Positions 36,197-44,693 of a stretch of DNA of 64,000 bases are shown here, in pieces. This stretch comes from Variovorax davisae (GTDB taxonomy: Bacteria > Pseudomonadota > Gammaproteobacteria > Burkholderiales > Burkholderiaceae_C): assembly GCF_030316845.1 (NCBI RefSeq), contig NZ_JASZYS010000009.1, positions 1 to 64,000 on the forward strand. The letters run 5' to 3'. Position 1 is the first letter of the stretch. The number at the start of each line of letters is the position of its first letter. The notes beneath the pieces are model-generated. The model ran no database searches, was not told the DNA's origin, and saw only the letters and a list, made by a program, of their open reading frames with translations. Made by a program: the position numbers and the translations under genes.

Positions 36197-36652
36197 TCAG
36201 GACGAGGACGATTCGTCCTCGGCGGGCCAGTCGCGGATGTAGGCCTTCAGCATCTTGTTCTCGAAGTTCTGGCTGTCGACCACCGCCTTGGCGACGTCGT
36301 AGAAGCTGATCACGCCCATCAGCATGCGCTTGTCCATGACCGGCATGTAGCGGGCGTGGCGCTCCAGCATGATGCGGCGGATTTCGTCGAGATCGGTTTC
36401 GAGGGTGCAGGTCACGGGATGGTCGTCCATCGCCTTGCGCACGAGGGTGCCGCCGACCTGGCCGCCGTTGGCGACGAGGGCGACGATCACTTCGCGGAAG
36501 GTCAGCATGCCGACCAGGTCGCCATGCTCCATGACCACCAGCGAGCCGATGTCCTTGTCGGCCATGACGTTGACCGCGCTGGCCAGGGGTTCGTCGGGCG
36601 TGACCGTGAAGAGCGTGTTGCCCTTCACGCGCAGGATATCGCTGACTTTCAT
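36197..36652 (-). CDS. CBS-domain protein
   Basis: This 151-residue protein is essentially two CBS motifs (about 6-60 and 70-130), separated by AMDDHPVTCTLETDLDEIRR. CBS pairs usually bind adenine nucleotides and sense energy state. ATG 36652 has GAGGAG eight bases upstream; the upstream extension of the frame is not supported. The C-terminus ends in a Ser-rich tail. It is convergent with the Bug gene and divergent from metY. Confidence 0.92.
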   Translation of the reverse strand: MKVSDILRVKGNTLFTVTPDEPLASAVNVMADKDIGSLVVMEHGDLVGMLTFREVIVALVANGGQVGGTLVRKAMDDHPVTCTLETDLDEIRRIMLERHARYMPVMDKRMLMGVISFYDVAKAVVDSQNFENKMLKAYIRDWPAEDESSSS

Positions 36653-36790
36653 GTAATTTGCTCCTCGCTTGCTCGGCGGCGTGCCGATTTGAATATAGCC
36701 CACAATGGCCGCCCGTCCACCGACCCGTGATTGCCGCGCCAACCCGCGCGCGTAACCGGGCATTGCAGAAACGATTCTCGAAAGGCGCTC

Positions 36791-38101
36791 ATGTCCGGCT
36801 ACTCAGACCCCGGCTTCGACACGCTGGCATTGCATGCCGGCGCCGCACCCGACCCCGCCACCGGCGCGCGGGCGGTGCCCATCCATCTCACGACCTCCTT
36901 CGTCTTCGAGTCCAGCGACCATGCGGCGGCGCTGTTCAACCTGGAGCGCGCGGGCCATGTCTATTCGCGCATCAGCAACCCGACCAATGCGGTGCTCGAG
37001 CAGCGCGTGGCGGCGCTCGAAGGCGGCATCGGCGCGATCGCCACCGCCAGCGGCCAGGCGGCGCTGCACCTGTCGATCGCGACGCTGATGGGCGCCGGCT
37101 CGCACATCGTCGCCAGCACCGCGCTCTACGGCGGTTCGCAGAACCTGCTGCACTACACGATGCGCCGCTTCGGCATCGACACCACCTTCGTCAAGCCGGG
37201 CGACCTCGACGGCTGGCGCGCCGCGATCCGGCCCGAGACCAAGCTGCTGTTCGGCGAGACCGTGGGCAATCCGGGGCTCGACGTGCTCGACATCCCGGCC
37301 GTCAGCGAGATCGCGCACGCGGCCCGGGTGCCGCTGCTGGTCGACTCCACGCTGACCTCGCCCTACCTGATCAAGCCCTTCGACTGGGGCGCCGACCTGG
37401 TCTACCACTCGGCCACCAAGTTCCTGTCGGGCCACGGCACCGTGATCGGCGGCGTGGTGGTCGACGGCGGCAGCTTCGACTGGGAGCGCTCGGGCAAGTT
37501 CGCCGAGCTCACGCAAGCCTACGACGGCTTCCACAACATGGTCTTCAGCGAGGAGAGCACGGTCGGCGCTTTCCTGCTGCGCGCGCGCCGCGAAGGCCTG
37601 CGCGACTTCGGCGCCTCGATGAGCCCGCACACGGCCTGGCTGATCCTGCAGGGCATCGAAACGCTGCCGCTGCGCATGGAGCGCCACATCGACAACACGC
37701 AGAAGGTAGTCGAGTTCCTGGCCGCGCACCCGTTCGTCTCGCGCGTGGGCCATCCGCTGCTCGAATCGCATCCCAGCCATGCGCTGGCCAACAAGCTGCT
37801 GCGCCACGGCGCCAAGGGCGCCGGCGCGGTGTTCAGCTTCGACCTCAAGGGCAACCGCGAGCAGGGCAAGAAGTTCATCGAGGCGCTCAAGCTCTTCAGC
37901 CACCTGGCGAACGTGGGCGACTGCCGCAGCCTGGTGATCCATCCCGCGAGCACCACGCACTTCCGCATGACCGACGAGGCGCTGGCCGGCGCCGGGATTT
38001 CGCAGGGCACGATCCGGCTGTCGATCGGGCTGGAAGACCCGGCCGACCTGATCGACGACCTGAAGCGCGCGCTGAAGGCCGCTGAAAAGGCAGGTGCGTG
38101 A
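36791..38101 (+). CDS. metY: O-acetylhomoserine sulfhydrylase-like PLP enzyme
   Basis: This 436-residue Cys/Met-metabolism PLP enzyme has FDTLALHAGAAPDPATGARA near the N-terminus, SRISNPTNAVLEQRVAALEG, and PLP-binding Lys in YHSATKFLSGHG. The length and order match MetY (O-acetylhomoserine aminocarboxypropyltransferase), which makes homocysteine directly from sulfide. O-succinylhomoserine sulfhydrylase (MetZ) is the main alternative. ATG 36791 is preferred. It is coupled to a hydrolase gene downstream; that hydrolase could remove an acyl group but has no proven link. Confidence 0.9.
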   Translation: MSGYSDPGFDTLALHAGAAPDPATGARAVPIHLTTSFVFESSDHAAALFNLERAGHVYSRISNPTNAVLEQRVAALEGGIGAIATASGQAALHLSIATLMGAGSHIVASTALYGGSQNLLHYTMRRFGIDTTFVKPGDLDGWRAAIRPETKLLFGETVGNPGLDVLDIPAVSEIAHAARVPLLVDSTLTSPYLIKPFDWGADLVYHSATKFLSGHGTVIGGVVVDGGSFDWERSGKFAELTQAYDGFHNMVFSEESTVGAFLLRARREGLRDFGASMSPHTAWLILQGIETLPLRMERHIDNTQKVVEFLAAHPFVSRVGHPLLESHPSHALANKLLRHGAKGAGAVFSFDLKGNREQGKKFIEALKLFSHLANVGDCRSLVIHPASTTHFRMTDEALAGAGISQGTIRLSIGLEDPADLIDDLKRALKAAEKAGA

Positions 38102-38895
38102 TGCAGTTCGACGTCCAAGGGCACCCCGCCTACTGCTACACCGGCGGCAAGCCGCTCGACCCCGCGAAGCCGACAGTGGTCTTCATCCACGGCGTGCTCA
38201 ACGACCACAGCGTCTGGATCCTGCAGAGCCGCTGGTTCGCCAACCACGGCTGGAACGTGCTGGCGGTCGACCTGCCGGGACATTGCCGGAGCGAAGGCGC
38301 GCCGCCCGCGAGCGTCGAGGAAGCCGCCGCCTTCATCGTCGCGCTGCTCGATGCCGCGGGTGTCGCCAAGGCCGCGCTGGTCGGCCACAGCTTCGGCTCG
38401 CTGATCGCACTGGAAACCGCCTCGCGCGCGCCGGAGCGCGTCACGCACCTGGTGCTGGTCGGCACGGCCTACCCGATGACCGTGTCGCCGGCGCTGCTGG
38501 ACGGCGCGCTGAACGACCCGCAGCGCACGATCGGGATGGTCAGCACCTTCTCGCATTCGACGCTGGCGCCGCCGCTCGGTCCGGGGGTCTGGCTCGCCGG
38601 CGGCTCGCGCGCGCTGATGCGCCGCGTGCTCGCGAGCAACACCGACGCCAATGTCTTCCACGTCGGCTTCAAGGCCTGCAACGACTACGCGGGCGGTGAG
38701 CAAGCCATCGCCAAGGTGCAGTGCCCGGTGTTGTTCGTGCTTGGCGAAGCCGACCAGATGACGCCGCCGCGGGCCGCCCGCACGCTGGCGCAGAAGGCGC
38801 CGGGCGCCAAGGTCGTCACCGTCAAGGCCGGCCACGCGCTCATGAGCGAGGCACCCGACGCGGTGCTGTTCGCGCTGCGCGACTTCCTGGCCTGA
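38098..38895 (+). CDS. Alpha/beta hydrolase
   Basis: This 265-residue hydrolase has HGVLNDHSVW (oxyanion), the nucleophile elbow GHSFGS with Ser, an Asp in FVLGEADQMTPP and the catalytic His in VKAGHALMSEAP. Start is GTG 38098 (overlapping the metY stop) or ATG 38101. The small cap and VDLPGHCRSEG resemble general esterase/lipase-like members. Substrate unknown. Confidence 0.88.
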   Translation: MMQFDVQGHPAYCYTGGKPLDPAKPTVVFIHGVLNDHSVWILQSRWFANHGWNVLAVDLPGHCRSEGAPPASVEEAAAFIVALLDAAGVAKAALVGHSFGSLIALETASRAPERVTHLVLVGTAYPMTVSPALLDGALNDPQRTIGMVSTFSHSTLAPPLGPGVWLAGGSRALMRRVLASNTDANVFHVGFKACNDYAGGEQAIAKVQCPVLFVLGEADQMTPPRAARTLAQKAPGAKVVTVKAGHALMSEAPDAVLFALRDFLA

Positions 38896-38905
38896 GCCGC
38901 CAAGA

Positions 38906-39829
38906 CTATGGCACGGCGCGCAGCTGAGCGGCTCGCCGTGCGACGACTTCCAGCATGGCCGGGTAGTCCGCGCGCGAAAAAATCGGCGTCGCGCCATGCC
39001 GAGCGACAAGCATCTTCGGCAGTGCGCTCGCCGTGCTGACGTTGGAGCCAGTTTCGGGAAGGATGGCGAACACCGTCTGCCCGTCACGCTGGCAAAACGC
39101 GGCATGCGCGGCCGAGGCGCTCTTTTCGTTGCCTTCCACGAAAATGGACGCGCACGTCAGGCCCACCAAGATGCGGTGCAACGAGACGAGGCTGTCCGCG
39201 GTGGCCCGCACGCCCACCGGATGCTCCGACACCCATGCCCCGCCCCCTTCCAGAATGCGATCCGCCAGCGGCCGAATCTTGGCCGGGCCGGCCTTTTCAA
39301 GCCCATGTGCGAGCACCGCGATCGACGAGCTCTTGCCTTTCAGCGCACCGGCGTGCGCTGCCGCATTGATTCCGATGTGCATCTCGTTGACGATCGGCCA
39401 GCCCTCGTCAGACAGGTACTGAGAAACCCGCTCCGCGATCGCCAGCCCATGCGGCGTTGCCCTGCGTGTGCCGACCACGGCCACACCCGGAACCCTGTCC
39501 AACACCGCCATGTCGCCGCGCACGAACAACACAGGTGGCGCATCGGCAATCCGCCGCAAACCGACGGGGTACCGATCGGACGACATCGGCACCGGTGAGA
39601 TGCCAAGCGCCAGGCCCATGTCGATGTCGCGCTGTGCCTCTCCGACCGACATGTTCACGGACGGCCTGGAAACACCGGCGCGCTCGAGCACGTCGTCGAT
39701 CGACATGGATCCGGCCCTGTCGTCCGTCCGCAGGCCGTCGAGAAACTGGCGCAGCGCAACACCTGCCAACCGGACGGATCGCTGCAATGCCAGTGCCGCC
39801 ACAGCGATGGCGATCTCGTTGCCACTCAT
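38906..39829 (-). CDS. Atypical DprA/Smf-like protein (SLOG fold)
   Basis: This 307-residue protein keeps the general DprA order: DRYPVGLRRIADAPPVLFVR (85-104), Rossmann strand VAVVGTRRATPHG (116-128), AHAGAL (158-163) and SEHPVG (201-206). But the motifs that define classical DprA are altered: SGLA-GID is NEMHIGIN (148-155), RNRIIS is LHRILVG (217-223) and the SGSLxTA strand is NEKSASAAH (234-242). It lies outside any competence cluster, between metabolic genes. It might be a DprA paralogue with a separate role, possibly a nucleotide-sensing or defence-related SLOG protein (inference). Confidence 0.72.
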   Translation of the reverse strand: MSGNEIAIAVAALALQRSVRLAGVALRQFLDGLRTDDRAGSMSIDDVLERAGVSRPSVNMSVGEAQRDIDMGLALGISPVPMSSDRYPVGLRRIADAPPVLFVRGDMAVLDRVPGVAVVGTRRATPHGLAIAERVSQYLSDEGWPIVNEMHIGINAAAHAGALKGKSSSIAVLAHGLEKAGPAKIRPLADRILEGGGAWVSEHPVGVRATADSLVSLHRILVGLTCASIFVEGNEKSASAAHAAFCQRDGQTVFAILPETGSNVSTASALPKMLVARHGATPIFSRADYPAMLEVVARRAAQLRAVP

Positions 39830-39845
39830 GCTCCGGCGCCCGGCC

Positions 39846-40508
39846 TCAACGCAATGCGTTGATGTCCGCCATCTCGACCAGCGGATTCGGCGCGCCGCGC
39901 TTGGCGACGACCAGCATGGCGCGCCCGACCTGCTCGCTGGTCGTGACCCGATCCGGCGCCCAGAGACGAACCAGGCCGAACAAAGGGTTCGCGATCACAT
40001 AGGCCCACCGGTACAGCGCCGTCTTCGAGCGCACGCCGTGCAGCGGCTGGATCATGCCGGGGCGGAACATGTAGGCGGCCTTGAAGGGCAGCCGCAGCAG
40101 CGCGTTCTCGGTCGCGCCCTTGACGCGCGCCCACATGCGCGGCCCGCGCTCGGTGCTGTCGGTGCCGGCGCCCGTCACATAGACGAAGGTCAGCTGCGGG
40201 TCGAGCCTGGCGAGCGTGCCGGCCACCGCCAGCGTCAGGTCGAAGGTCACGCGCTTGTAGTCCGGCTCGCTCATGCCGACCGAGGAGACGCCGAGGCAGA
40301 AGAAGCAGGCGTCGAAACCGGTGAGTTCGGCCTCGACCGCCGACAGCTGTCCCGGGTCGGCCACGACCAGGTCGCGCAGCTTCGGATGGGTCTCGCCGCT
40401 CGGCCGGCGGCCGACGCAGAGCACCTCGGTCACCTCGGCATCGCGCAGGCATTCGCGCAGCACGCCCTGCCCCACCATGCCGGTGGCGCCGAAGAGGAGG
40501 ATCTTCAT
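39846..40508 (-). CDS. NAD(P)-binding oxidoreductase (atypical SDR)
   Basis: This 220-residue Rossmann protein begins MKILLFGATGMVGQGVLREC, the GxxGxxG cofactor loop, then CFFCLGVSSVGMSEPDYKRV, VYVTGAG, and YMFRPGMIQPLHG. It resembles the SDR-a5-type short NAD(P)H-binding proteins (epimerase-like). No clear YxxxK motif is seen, so catalysis is uncertain. It overlaps the upstream thioredoxin-like gene by four bases. Confidence 0.87.
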   Translation of the reverse strand: MKILLFGATGMVGQGVLRECLRDAEVTEVLCVGRRPSGETHPKLRDLVVADPGQLSAVEAELTGFDACFFCLGVSSVGMSEPDYKRVTFDLTLAVAGTLARLDPQLTFVYVTGAGTDSTERGPRMWARVKGATENALLRLPFKAAYMFRPGMIQPLHGVRSKTALYRWAYVIANPLFGLVRLWAPDRVTTSEQVGRAMLVVAKRGAPNPLVEMADINALR

Positions 40509-40882
40509 CTGCCGCCGACCGAAAACGCCGCAGGCTCGCGCTGGAGGGCACCGAGCAGGGTCGACACCTCGGGCGCCAGGGCCTGGGCCGGCTGAAGCGC
40601 GTCCAGCAGGCGCGCCAGCGTCTCGGCATGGGGCAGCAGCGGCCCGAGGAAGCGGGTGCCGGCCTCGCTGGCGATCAGGAGCGTCGGAAAGGTCTCGACG
40701 TCGAAATCGTCCGCGATGTCTGCGTGGTCCTCGATGTCGACCCAGGCGAAACGGAACTGCGGATGGTCGCGCGCCACCTGCTCGAACAGCGGCCGGTACT
40801 CGCGACAGGCGCCGCACCATTCGGCGCACAGGCAGACGACCCAGAGGCGATCGTCGGCGGCGGTGGTTGAGAAATCGGTCAA
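40505..40882 (-). CDS. Thioredoxin-family protein
   Basis: This 125-residue thioredoxin-like protein has the redox motif WCGAC in CLCAEWCGACREYRPLFEQV, then the cis-proline loop VETFPTLLIA. The second active-site position is Gly-Ala instead of Gly-Pro, so redox potential may differ from TrxA. No signal peptide. It is coupled to the NAD(P)-binding protein downstream by ATGA overlap. Confidence 0.9.
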   Translation of the reverse strand: MTDFSTTAADDRLWVVCLCAEWCGACREYRPLFEQVARDHPQFRFAWVDIEDHADIADDFDVETFPTLLIASEAGTRFLGPLLPHAETLARLLDALQPAQALAPEVSTLLGALQREPAAFSVGGR

Positions 40883-40925
40883 GGCAGTGTCGAAGGAACG
40901 AGGGGCTGGGGGGAGTTCGGCGCCA

Positions 40926-42140
40926 TTATCGATTCGCCAGCAAATCCTGCAGCCGGAGGCTCTCCAAAGGGCCTTGGCACCAGAGGCTGCGCAACGGCGG
41001 CGCGTGCGGCATCAGCAGCTCCCGCAGCAGCGGCTCGAGCGGCGTGGCCGGGCCGGCCAGCAGCACGAAGCGGGGATCGTCGTTGTCGCGCTCCTCGGCC
41101 AGCGGCGCGATCCAGTCGAGCCCGACCAGGGTTTCGAGCACCGGTGCGAGCTGCAGCGCGTCGACCTTCATGCGGCCCACCAGCTCGGCCGCGCCCAGGC
41201 CGCTGGCCGGCGTCGACTTGGCGGCATGCAGGTCCTGGAGCACCTCGACCGCCAGTTGCAGCGGCCAGCCGGCCGCGCCGCCGCGCCGCGCCACCCCGGC
41301 CAGCAGGCTGGGCAGGTAGGCCGCGATCACGGCGCCGAACAGCACGATGACCCAGGCCACGTAGATCCAGACCAGCAGGATCGGCACGGTGGCGAAGGCG
41401 CCGTAAAGCACCGAGTAGGTCGGCACCAGGCTCAGGTAGTAGCCCAGCACCCGCTTGGCGACCTCGATCGCCGCGGCGACGAAGAGGCCGCCCGCCCAGG
41501 CGTGCGCCCACTTCACGTGCGTGTTGGGCACGTAGCGGTAGAGGGCCGTCATGCCGCCGGCCAGCAGCACGAATTCGAAGGTGTCGAACAGCAGCTTGAC
41601 GATCGCACCGCCCACCACGTCGCGCGAGGCCGAGAAGAAGGACGCCGTGGTGCTGAGGCTCAGCGCCAGCACCAGCGGGCCGAGCGTGATCGCGGCCCAG
41701 TAGATCAGCACCCGCTGCGCCAGCGGCCGGGGCTTGCGCACCCGCCAGATGTTGTTGAGCGACTTGTCCATGGTGAGGATCAGCGCCACCGCGGTCACCA
41801 GCAGCACCACCAGGCCGGCCACGCCGAGCCCGCTGGCCTTGCTGGCGAACTGGTTCAGGTAGCCCAGCACCTGGCGGGCGATGTTGTCCGGGATCAGGCT
41901 GTCGATCAGCCAGCGCTGGACCCGGCCCTGCATCTTGCTGAACATCGGGAAGACGGTGAACAGGGCCGCCGCCACGGTGAAGAACGGCACCATCGCGATG
42001 GTGGTGGTGAAGGTCAGGCTGCTGGCCGTGAGGCCGAGCCGGTCCTCGCGGAAACGCTCGCCGAGCACCGCCGCCGTGTTCCCCCAGGGAAAATGCGAAA
42101 GATCCCTCCAAAACTGCCAGCGATTCATGATCGGTATCAT
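40926..42140 (-). CDS. YihY/UPF0761 family inner-membrane protein
   Basis: This roughly 404-residue protein has the YihY core with about six helices: LTASSLTFTTTIAMVPFF, LGVAGLVVLLVTAVALIL, IYWAAITLGPLVLALSLS, and YSVLYGAFATVPILLVWIYVAW. A soluble C-terminal domain of about 130 residues, perhaps winged-helix, follows. Start is ATG 42140 or ATG 42128 (12 bases later); neither has a strong Shine-Dalgarno. The function is unknown; older annotation as RNase BN is wrong. Confidence 0.9.
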   Translation of the reverse strand: MIPIMNRWQFWRDLSHFPWGNTAAVLGERFREDRLGLTASSLTFTTTIAMVPFFTVAAALFTVFPMFSKMQGRVQRWLIDSLIPDNIARQVLGYLNQFASKASGLGVAGLVVLLVTAVALILTMDKSLNNIWRVRKPRPLAQRVLIYWAAITLGPLVLALSLSTTASFFSASRDVVGGAIVKLLFDTFEFVLLAGGMTALYRYVPNTHVKWAHAWAGGLFVAAAIEVAKRVLGYYLSLVPTYSVLYGAFATVPILLVWIYVAWVIVLFGAVIAAYLPSLLAGVARRGGAAGWPLQLAVEVLQDLHAAKSTPASGLGAAELVGRMKVDALQLAPVLETLVGLDWIAPLAEERDNDDPRFVLLAGPATPLEPLLRELLMPHAPPLRSLWCQGPLESLRLQDLLANR

Positions 42141-42191
42141 GCCATCCGGTCTGTCGCCGCCCCGGCGGCGCCGCCCCTCATTCCCTCCGTC

Positions 42192-42596
42192 GTGACCGCG
42201 TCCACCCTGCCCCACGCCTCCGTTTCCGCCACCCGATGGCTTGCCGTCGGCAGCCTGGTCGGGCTGATCGTGCTCGGGCTCGCCTGGGAGCTGTGGCTGG
42301 CGCCGCTGCGGCCGGGCGGCTCGTGGCTGGCGCTCAAGGTGCTGCCGCTGGTGGTGCCGCTGGCCGGCCTGCTGAAGAACCGCATGTACACCTATCGCTG
42401 GGTCAGCCTGATGGTCTGGCTCTATTTCACCGAAGGCGTGGTGCGCGCCTGGAGCGACACCAACGGCGTCGGCCAGGTGCTGGCGCTGGTCCAGGTCGTG
42501 CTGTGCCTGGCGCTTTTCACGGCCTGTGCCTGGCATGTGCGGCTGCGGCTGCGCAACGCGGCCCAGGCCCGCAAACTGGAAGGGGCGACGCCATGA
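42192..42596 (+). CDS. DUF2069 family membrane protein
   Basis: This 134-residue protein has four predicted helices, with LLKNRMYTYRWVSLMVWLYF in the middle, the core of DUF2069. A GTG at 42192 is the likeliest start, divergent from yihY, about 50 bases apart. The function is unknown. Its TGA stop is the first three bases of the dispersed repeat. Confidence 0.8.
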   Translation: MTASTLPHASVSATRWLAVGSLVGLIVLGLAWELWLAPLRPGGSWLALKVLPLVVPLAGLLKNRMYTYRWVSLMVWLYFTEGVVRAWSDTNGVGQVLALVQVVLCLALFTACAWHVRLRLRNAAQARKLEGATP

Positions 42597-42651
42597 GCCC
42601 CCGCCCGGCCGCTCCGAAGGGGGCTCGCGCCGCAGTGCGAAGCACGGAAGG
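42594..42651 (+). repeat. Dispersed intergenic repeat, long copy (58 nt)
   Basis: The element runs from the stop of the DUF2069 gene to the GGAAGG ribosome-binding site of the oxidase. GAGCCCCC (42595-42602) pairs with GGGGGCTC (42618-42625). GTGC-GAA-GCAC forms a second small hairpin. It is a longer version of the element at 14755-14799. Confidence 0.75.
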
Positions 42652-42658
42652 ATTTTCA

Positions 42659-44080
42659 ATGAACGTTTTGTTGGACAAGCTGCGCGCGATCGTCGGCGCG
42701 GCGAACGTGCTCACCGAAGGCGACCTCAGCGCCTGGGAGCAGGACTGGCGCAAGCGCTCGCGCGGCAAGGCGCTGGCGGTCGTGCGGCCGGGCGACACGC
42801 GGCAGGTGGCCGAGGTGGTCCGGGCCTGCGCCGAGGCCGGCACCTCGATCGTGCCGCAAGGCGGCAACACCGGGCTGGCGGTCGGCTCGACGCCCGACGA
42901 GAGCGGCACCCAGGTGCTGTTGAGCCTGCAGCGGCTGAACGCGATCCGCGGCATCGACGCCGCCAACCTCACGATGACGGTCGAGGCCGGCTGCGTGCTG
43001 CAGACCCTGCAGGAGGCGGCGCGCAACGCCGGCTTCCTGTTCCCGCTGAGCCTGGCGGCCGAAGGCAGCTGCACCATCGGCGGCAACCTGGCAACCAACG
43101 CCGGCGGCACGCAGGTGGTGCGCTACGGCAACACGCGCGACCTCTGCCTCGGGCTCGAGGTCGTGACGCCGCAGGGCCGGGTCTGGGAAGGCACCAGCGG
43201 CCTGCGCAAGGACAACACGGGCTACGACCTGCGCGACCTGATGATCGGCAGCGAAGGCACGCTCGGCGTCATCACGGCCGCAACCATGAAGCTCTACCCG
43301 CTGCCGGCGGCCCAGCTCACGGCCTGGGCGGCCGTGCCGTCGCTCGACCACGCGGTCACCTTGCTGGGGCTGGCGCACCAGCGCCTGGGCGCCGGCCTGA
43401 CCGGTTTCGAGGTGATGGGCAAGTTCGCCCTGAGCCTGGTCGACAAGCACTTCCCGGCCCTGCGCGTGCCTTTCATCGACGATGCATCGGTCCCCTGGTG
43501 CGTGCTGCTCGAGAACTCCGACAGCGAATCGGAAGACCACGCCCGCAGCCGCTTCGAGGCCTTGCTCGAAACCGCCTTCGAGGCCGGCTGCGTGACCGAC
43601 GCGGTGGTCGCCGAGAGCCTCACGCAGGCGCACCAGCTCTGGCACATCCGCGAGAGCATCCCGCTGGCGCAGGCCGAAGAAGGCCTCAACATCAAGCACG
43701 ACATCTCGATCGCGGTGTCGCGCATCCCGGCCTTCGTGGCCGAGACCGACGCGCTGCTGGCGCGCGAGATCCCGGGCGTGCGGCTGGTCAATTTCGGCCA
43801 CCTCGGCGACGGCAACCTGCACTACAACGTGCAGGCGCCCGAGGGCGGCGACAGCAAGGCCTTCCTGCGCGAACACGAGGACCGAATCAACACCTTGGTC
43901 TACGACGCGGTCGAGAAGTTCGACGGCTCGTTCTCGGCCGAGCATGGGGTCGGCTCGCTCAAGGTCGACAAGCTCGAGAAGCACAAGTCGCCGGTGGCGC
44001 TCGAGATGATGCGCGCGATCAAGCGCGGGCTGGACCCGCAGAACATCCTGAATCCGGGGCGGGTGATCCGTTCGGACTGA
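42659..44080 (+). CDS. FAD-binding oxidase, D-2-hydroxyacid dehydrogenase/glycolate oxidase GlcD-like
   Basis: This 473-residue flavoenzyme has the PCMH FAD-binding domain (PQGGNTGLAVGSTPDESG, GGNLATNAGGTQVVRYGNTR, MIGSEGTLGVITAATM), and a C-terminal oxidase domain with NFGHLGDGNLHYN and SAEHGVGSLK. It probably oxidises D-lactate or D-2-hydroxyglutarate. ATG 42659 follows GGAAGG, which lies at the end of the dispersed repeat. It is followed by the ccdAB operator. Confidence 0.9.
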   Translation: MNVLLDKLRAIVGAANVLTEGDLSAWEQDWRKRSRGKALAVVRPGDTRQVAEVVRACAEAGTSIVPQGGNTGLAVGSTPDESGTQVLLSLQRLNAIRGIDAANLTMTVEAGCVLQTLQEAARNAGFLFPLSLAAEGSCTIGGNLATNAGGTQVVRYGNTRDLCLGLEVVTPQGRVWEGTSGLRKDNTGYDLRDLMIGSEGTLGVITAATMKLYPLPAAQLTAWAAVPSLDHAVTLLGLAHQRLGAGLTGFEVMGKFALSLVDKHFPALRVPFIDDASVPWCVLLENSDSESEDHARSRFEALLETAFEAGCVTDAVVAESLTQAHQLWHIRESIPLAQAEEGLNIKHDISIAVSRIPAFVAETDALLAREIPGVRLVNFGHLGDGNLHYNVQAPEGGDSKAFLREHEDRINTLVYDAVEKFDGSFSAEHGVGSLKVDKLEKHKSPVALEMMRAIKRGLDPQNILNPGRVIRSD

Positions 44081-44096
44081 AGTTCGGATGCGCGTA

Positions 44097-44112
44097 AACT
44101 ATGCGCATAGTT
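44097..44112. promoter_or_regulatory. Perfect 16-bp palindrome, operator of ccdAB
   Basis: AACTATGCGCATAGTT is a perfect palindrome 18 bases upstream of the antitoxin start. The location fits an autoregulatory operator bound by the CcdA-CcdB complex. Confidence 0.7.
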
Positions 44113-44130
44113 CATGCACAAGGAACGCCC

Positions 44131-44373
44131 ATGCTTCGATTCGACCCCAACGCGCCCAAGAAAGCGACCAACCTTTCGCTCAACAGCAAGGTGCTCGAGA
44201 TGGCGCGCGAGCTCGGCATGAACGTGTCACAGACGGTCGACGGCCTGCTGGCCGAGGAAGTGAAGCGCCGCTACTGGGAAAAGTGGCAAGAGGACAACAA
44301 GGAAGGCATCGCCGCCTACAACGCGCGCATCGCCAAGGAAGGCCTGCCGCTGGCCAAATACCGGACCTTCTGA
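44131..44373 (+). CDS. ccdA: CcdA family antitoxin
   Basis: This 80-residue antitoxin has a ribbon-helix-helix-like N-terminus (KKATNLSLNSKVLEMARELG, NVSQTVDGLLAEE) and a C-terminal tail WQEDNKEGIAAYNARIAKEG, typical of the CcdA toxin-binding region. ATG 44131 has AAGGA before it; the in-frame ATG 44101 lies inside the palindrome and is rejected. It precedes ccdB by four bases. Confidence 0.92.
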   Translation: MLRFDPNAPKKATNLSLNSKVLEMARELGMNVSQTVDGLLAEEVKRRYWEKWQEDNKEGIAAYNARIAKEGLPLAKYRTF

Positions 44374-44377
44374 GCGC

Positions 44378-44692
44378 ATGGCCCGCTACGAGGTCTACCG
44401 GCATCCCGATGCCGCGCTGCGCAAGAGCACGCCCTATCTGCTGGACCTGCAGAACAACTACGTCAGCGCGGTCGATACCCGGGTCGTGGTGCCGATGCGC
44501 CCCGCCAAGACCTTCGGTCGTCCGATGCGCGACCTGAATCCCGCGTTCGTCATCGACGGGTTGGAGGTGATCCTCGACACGGCCGCGCTGGCCGCCTTTC
44601 CGGCCGCGGAGCTGCGCACGCCGATCACCAGCCTGCAGCCCCAGAGCGCACTCATCGCCGACGCCCTCGACACCCTCTTCGGTTCGTACTGA
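44378..44692 (+). CDS. ccdB: CcdB family toxin
   Basis: This 104-residue protein starts YEVYRHPDAALRKSTPYLLD and has VVPMRP and LDLQNNYV typical of CcdB. F-plasmid CcdB poisons DNA gyrase through a C-terminal Trp-Gly-Ile; here the C-terminus is LDTLFGSY, lacking that triad. It may therefore have another target or reduced activity. It is chromosomal, just upstream of thyA (gap of one base). Confidence 0.9.
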   Translation: MARYEVYRHPDAALRKSTPYLLDLQNNYVSAVDTRVVVPMRPAKTFGRPMRDLNPAFVIDGLEVILDTAALAAFPAAELRTPITSLQPQSALIADALDTLFGSY

Positions 44693-44693
44693 C

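Noticed and set aside
40656..42191. Long plus-strand extension upstream of the DUF2069 gene
   Set aside because: It runs antisense through the thioredoxin and YihY genes; only the part from 42192 looks like a membrane protein.
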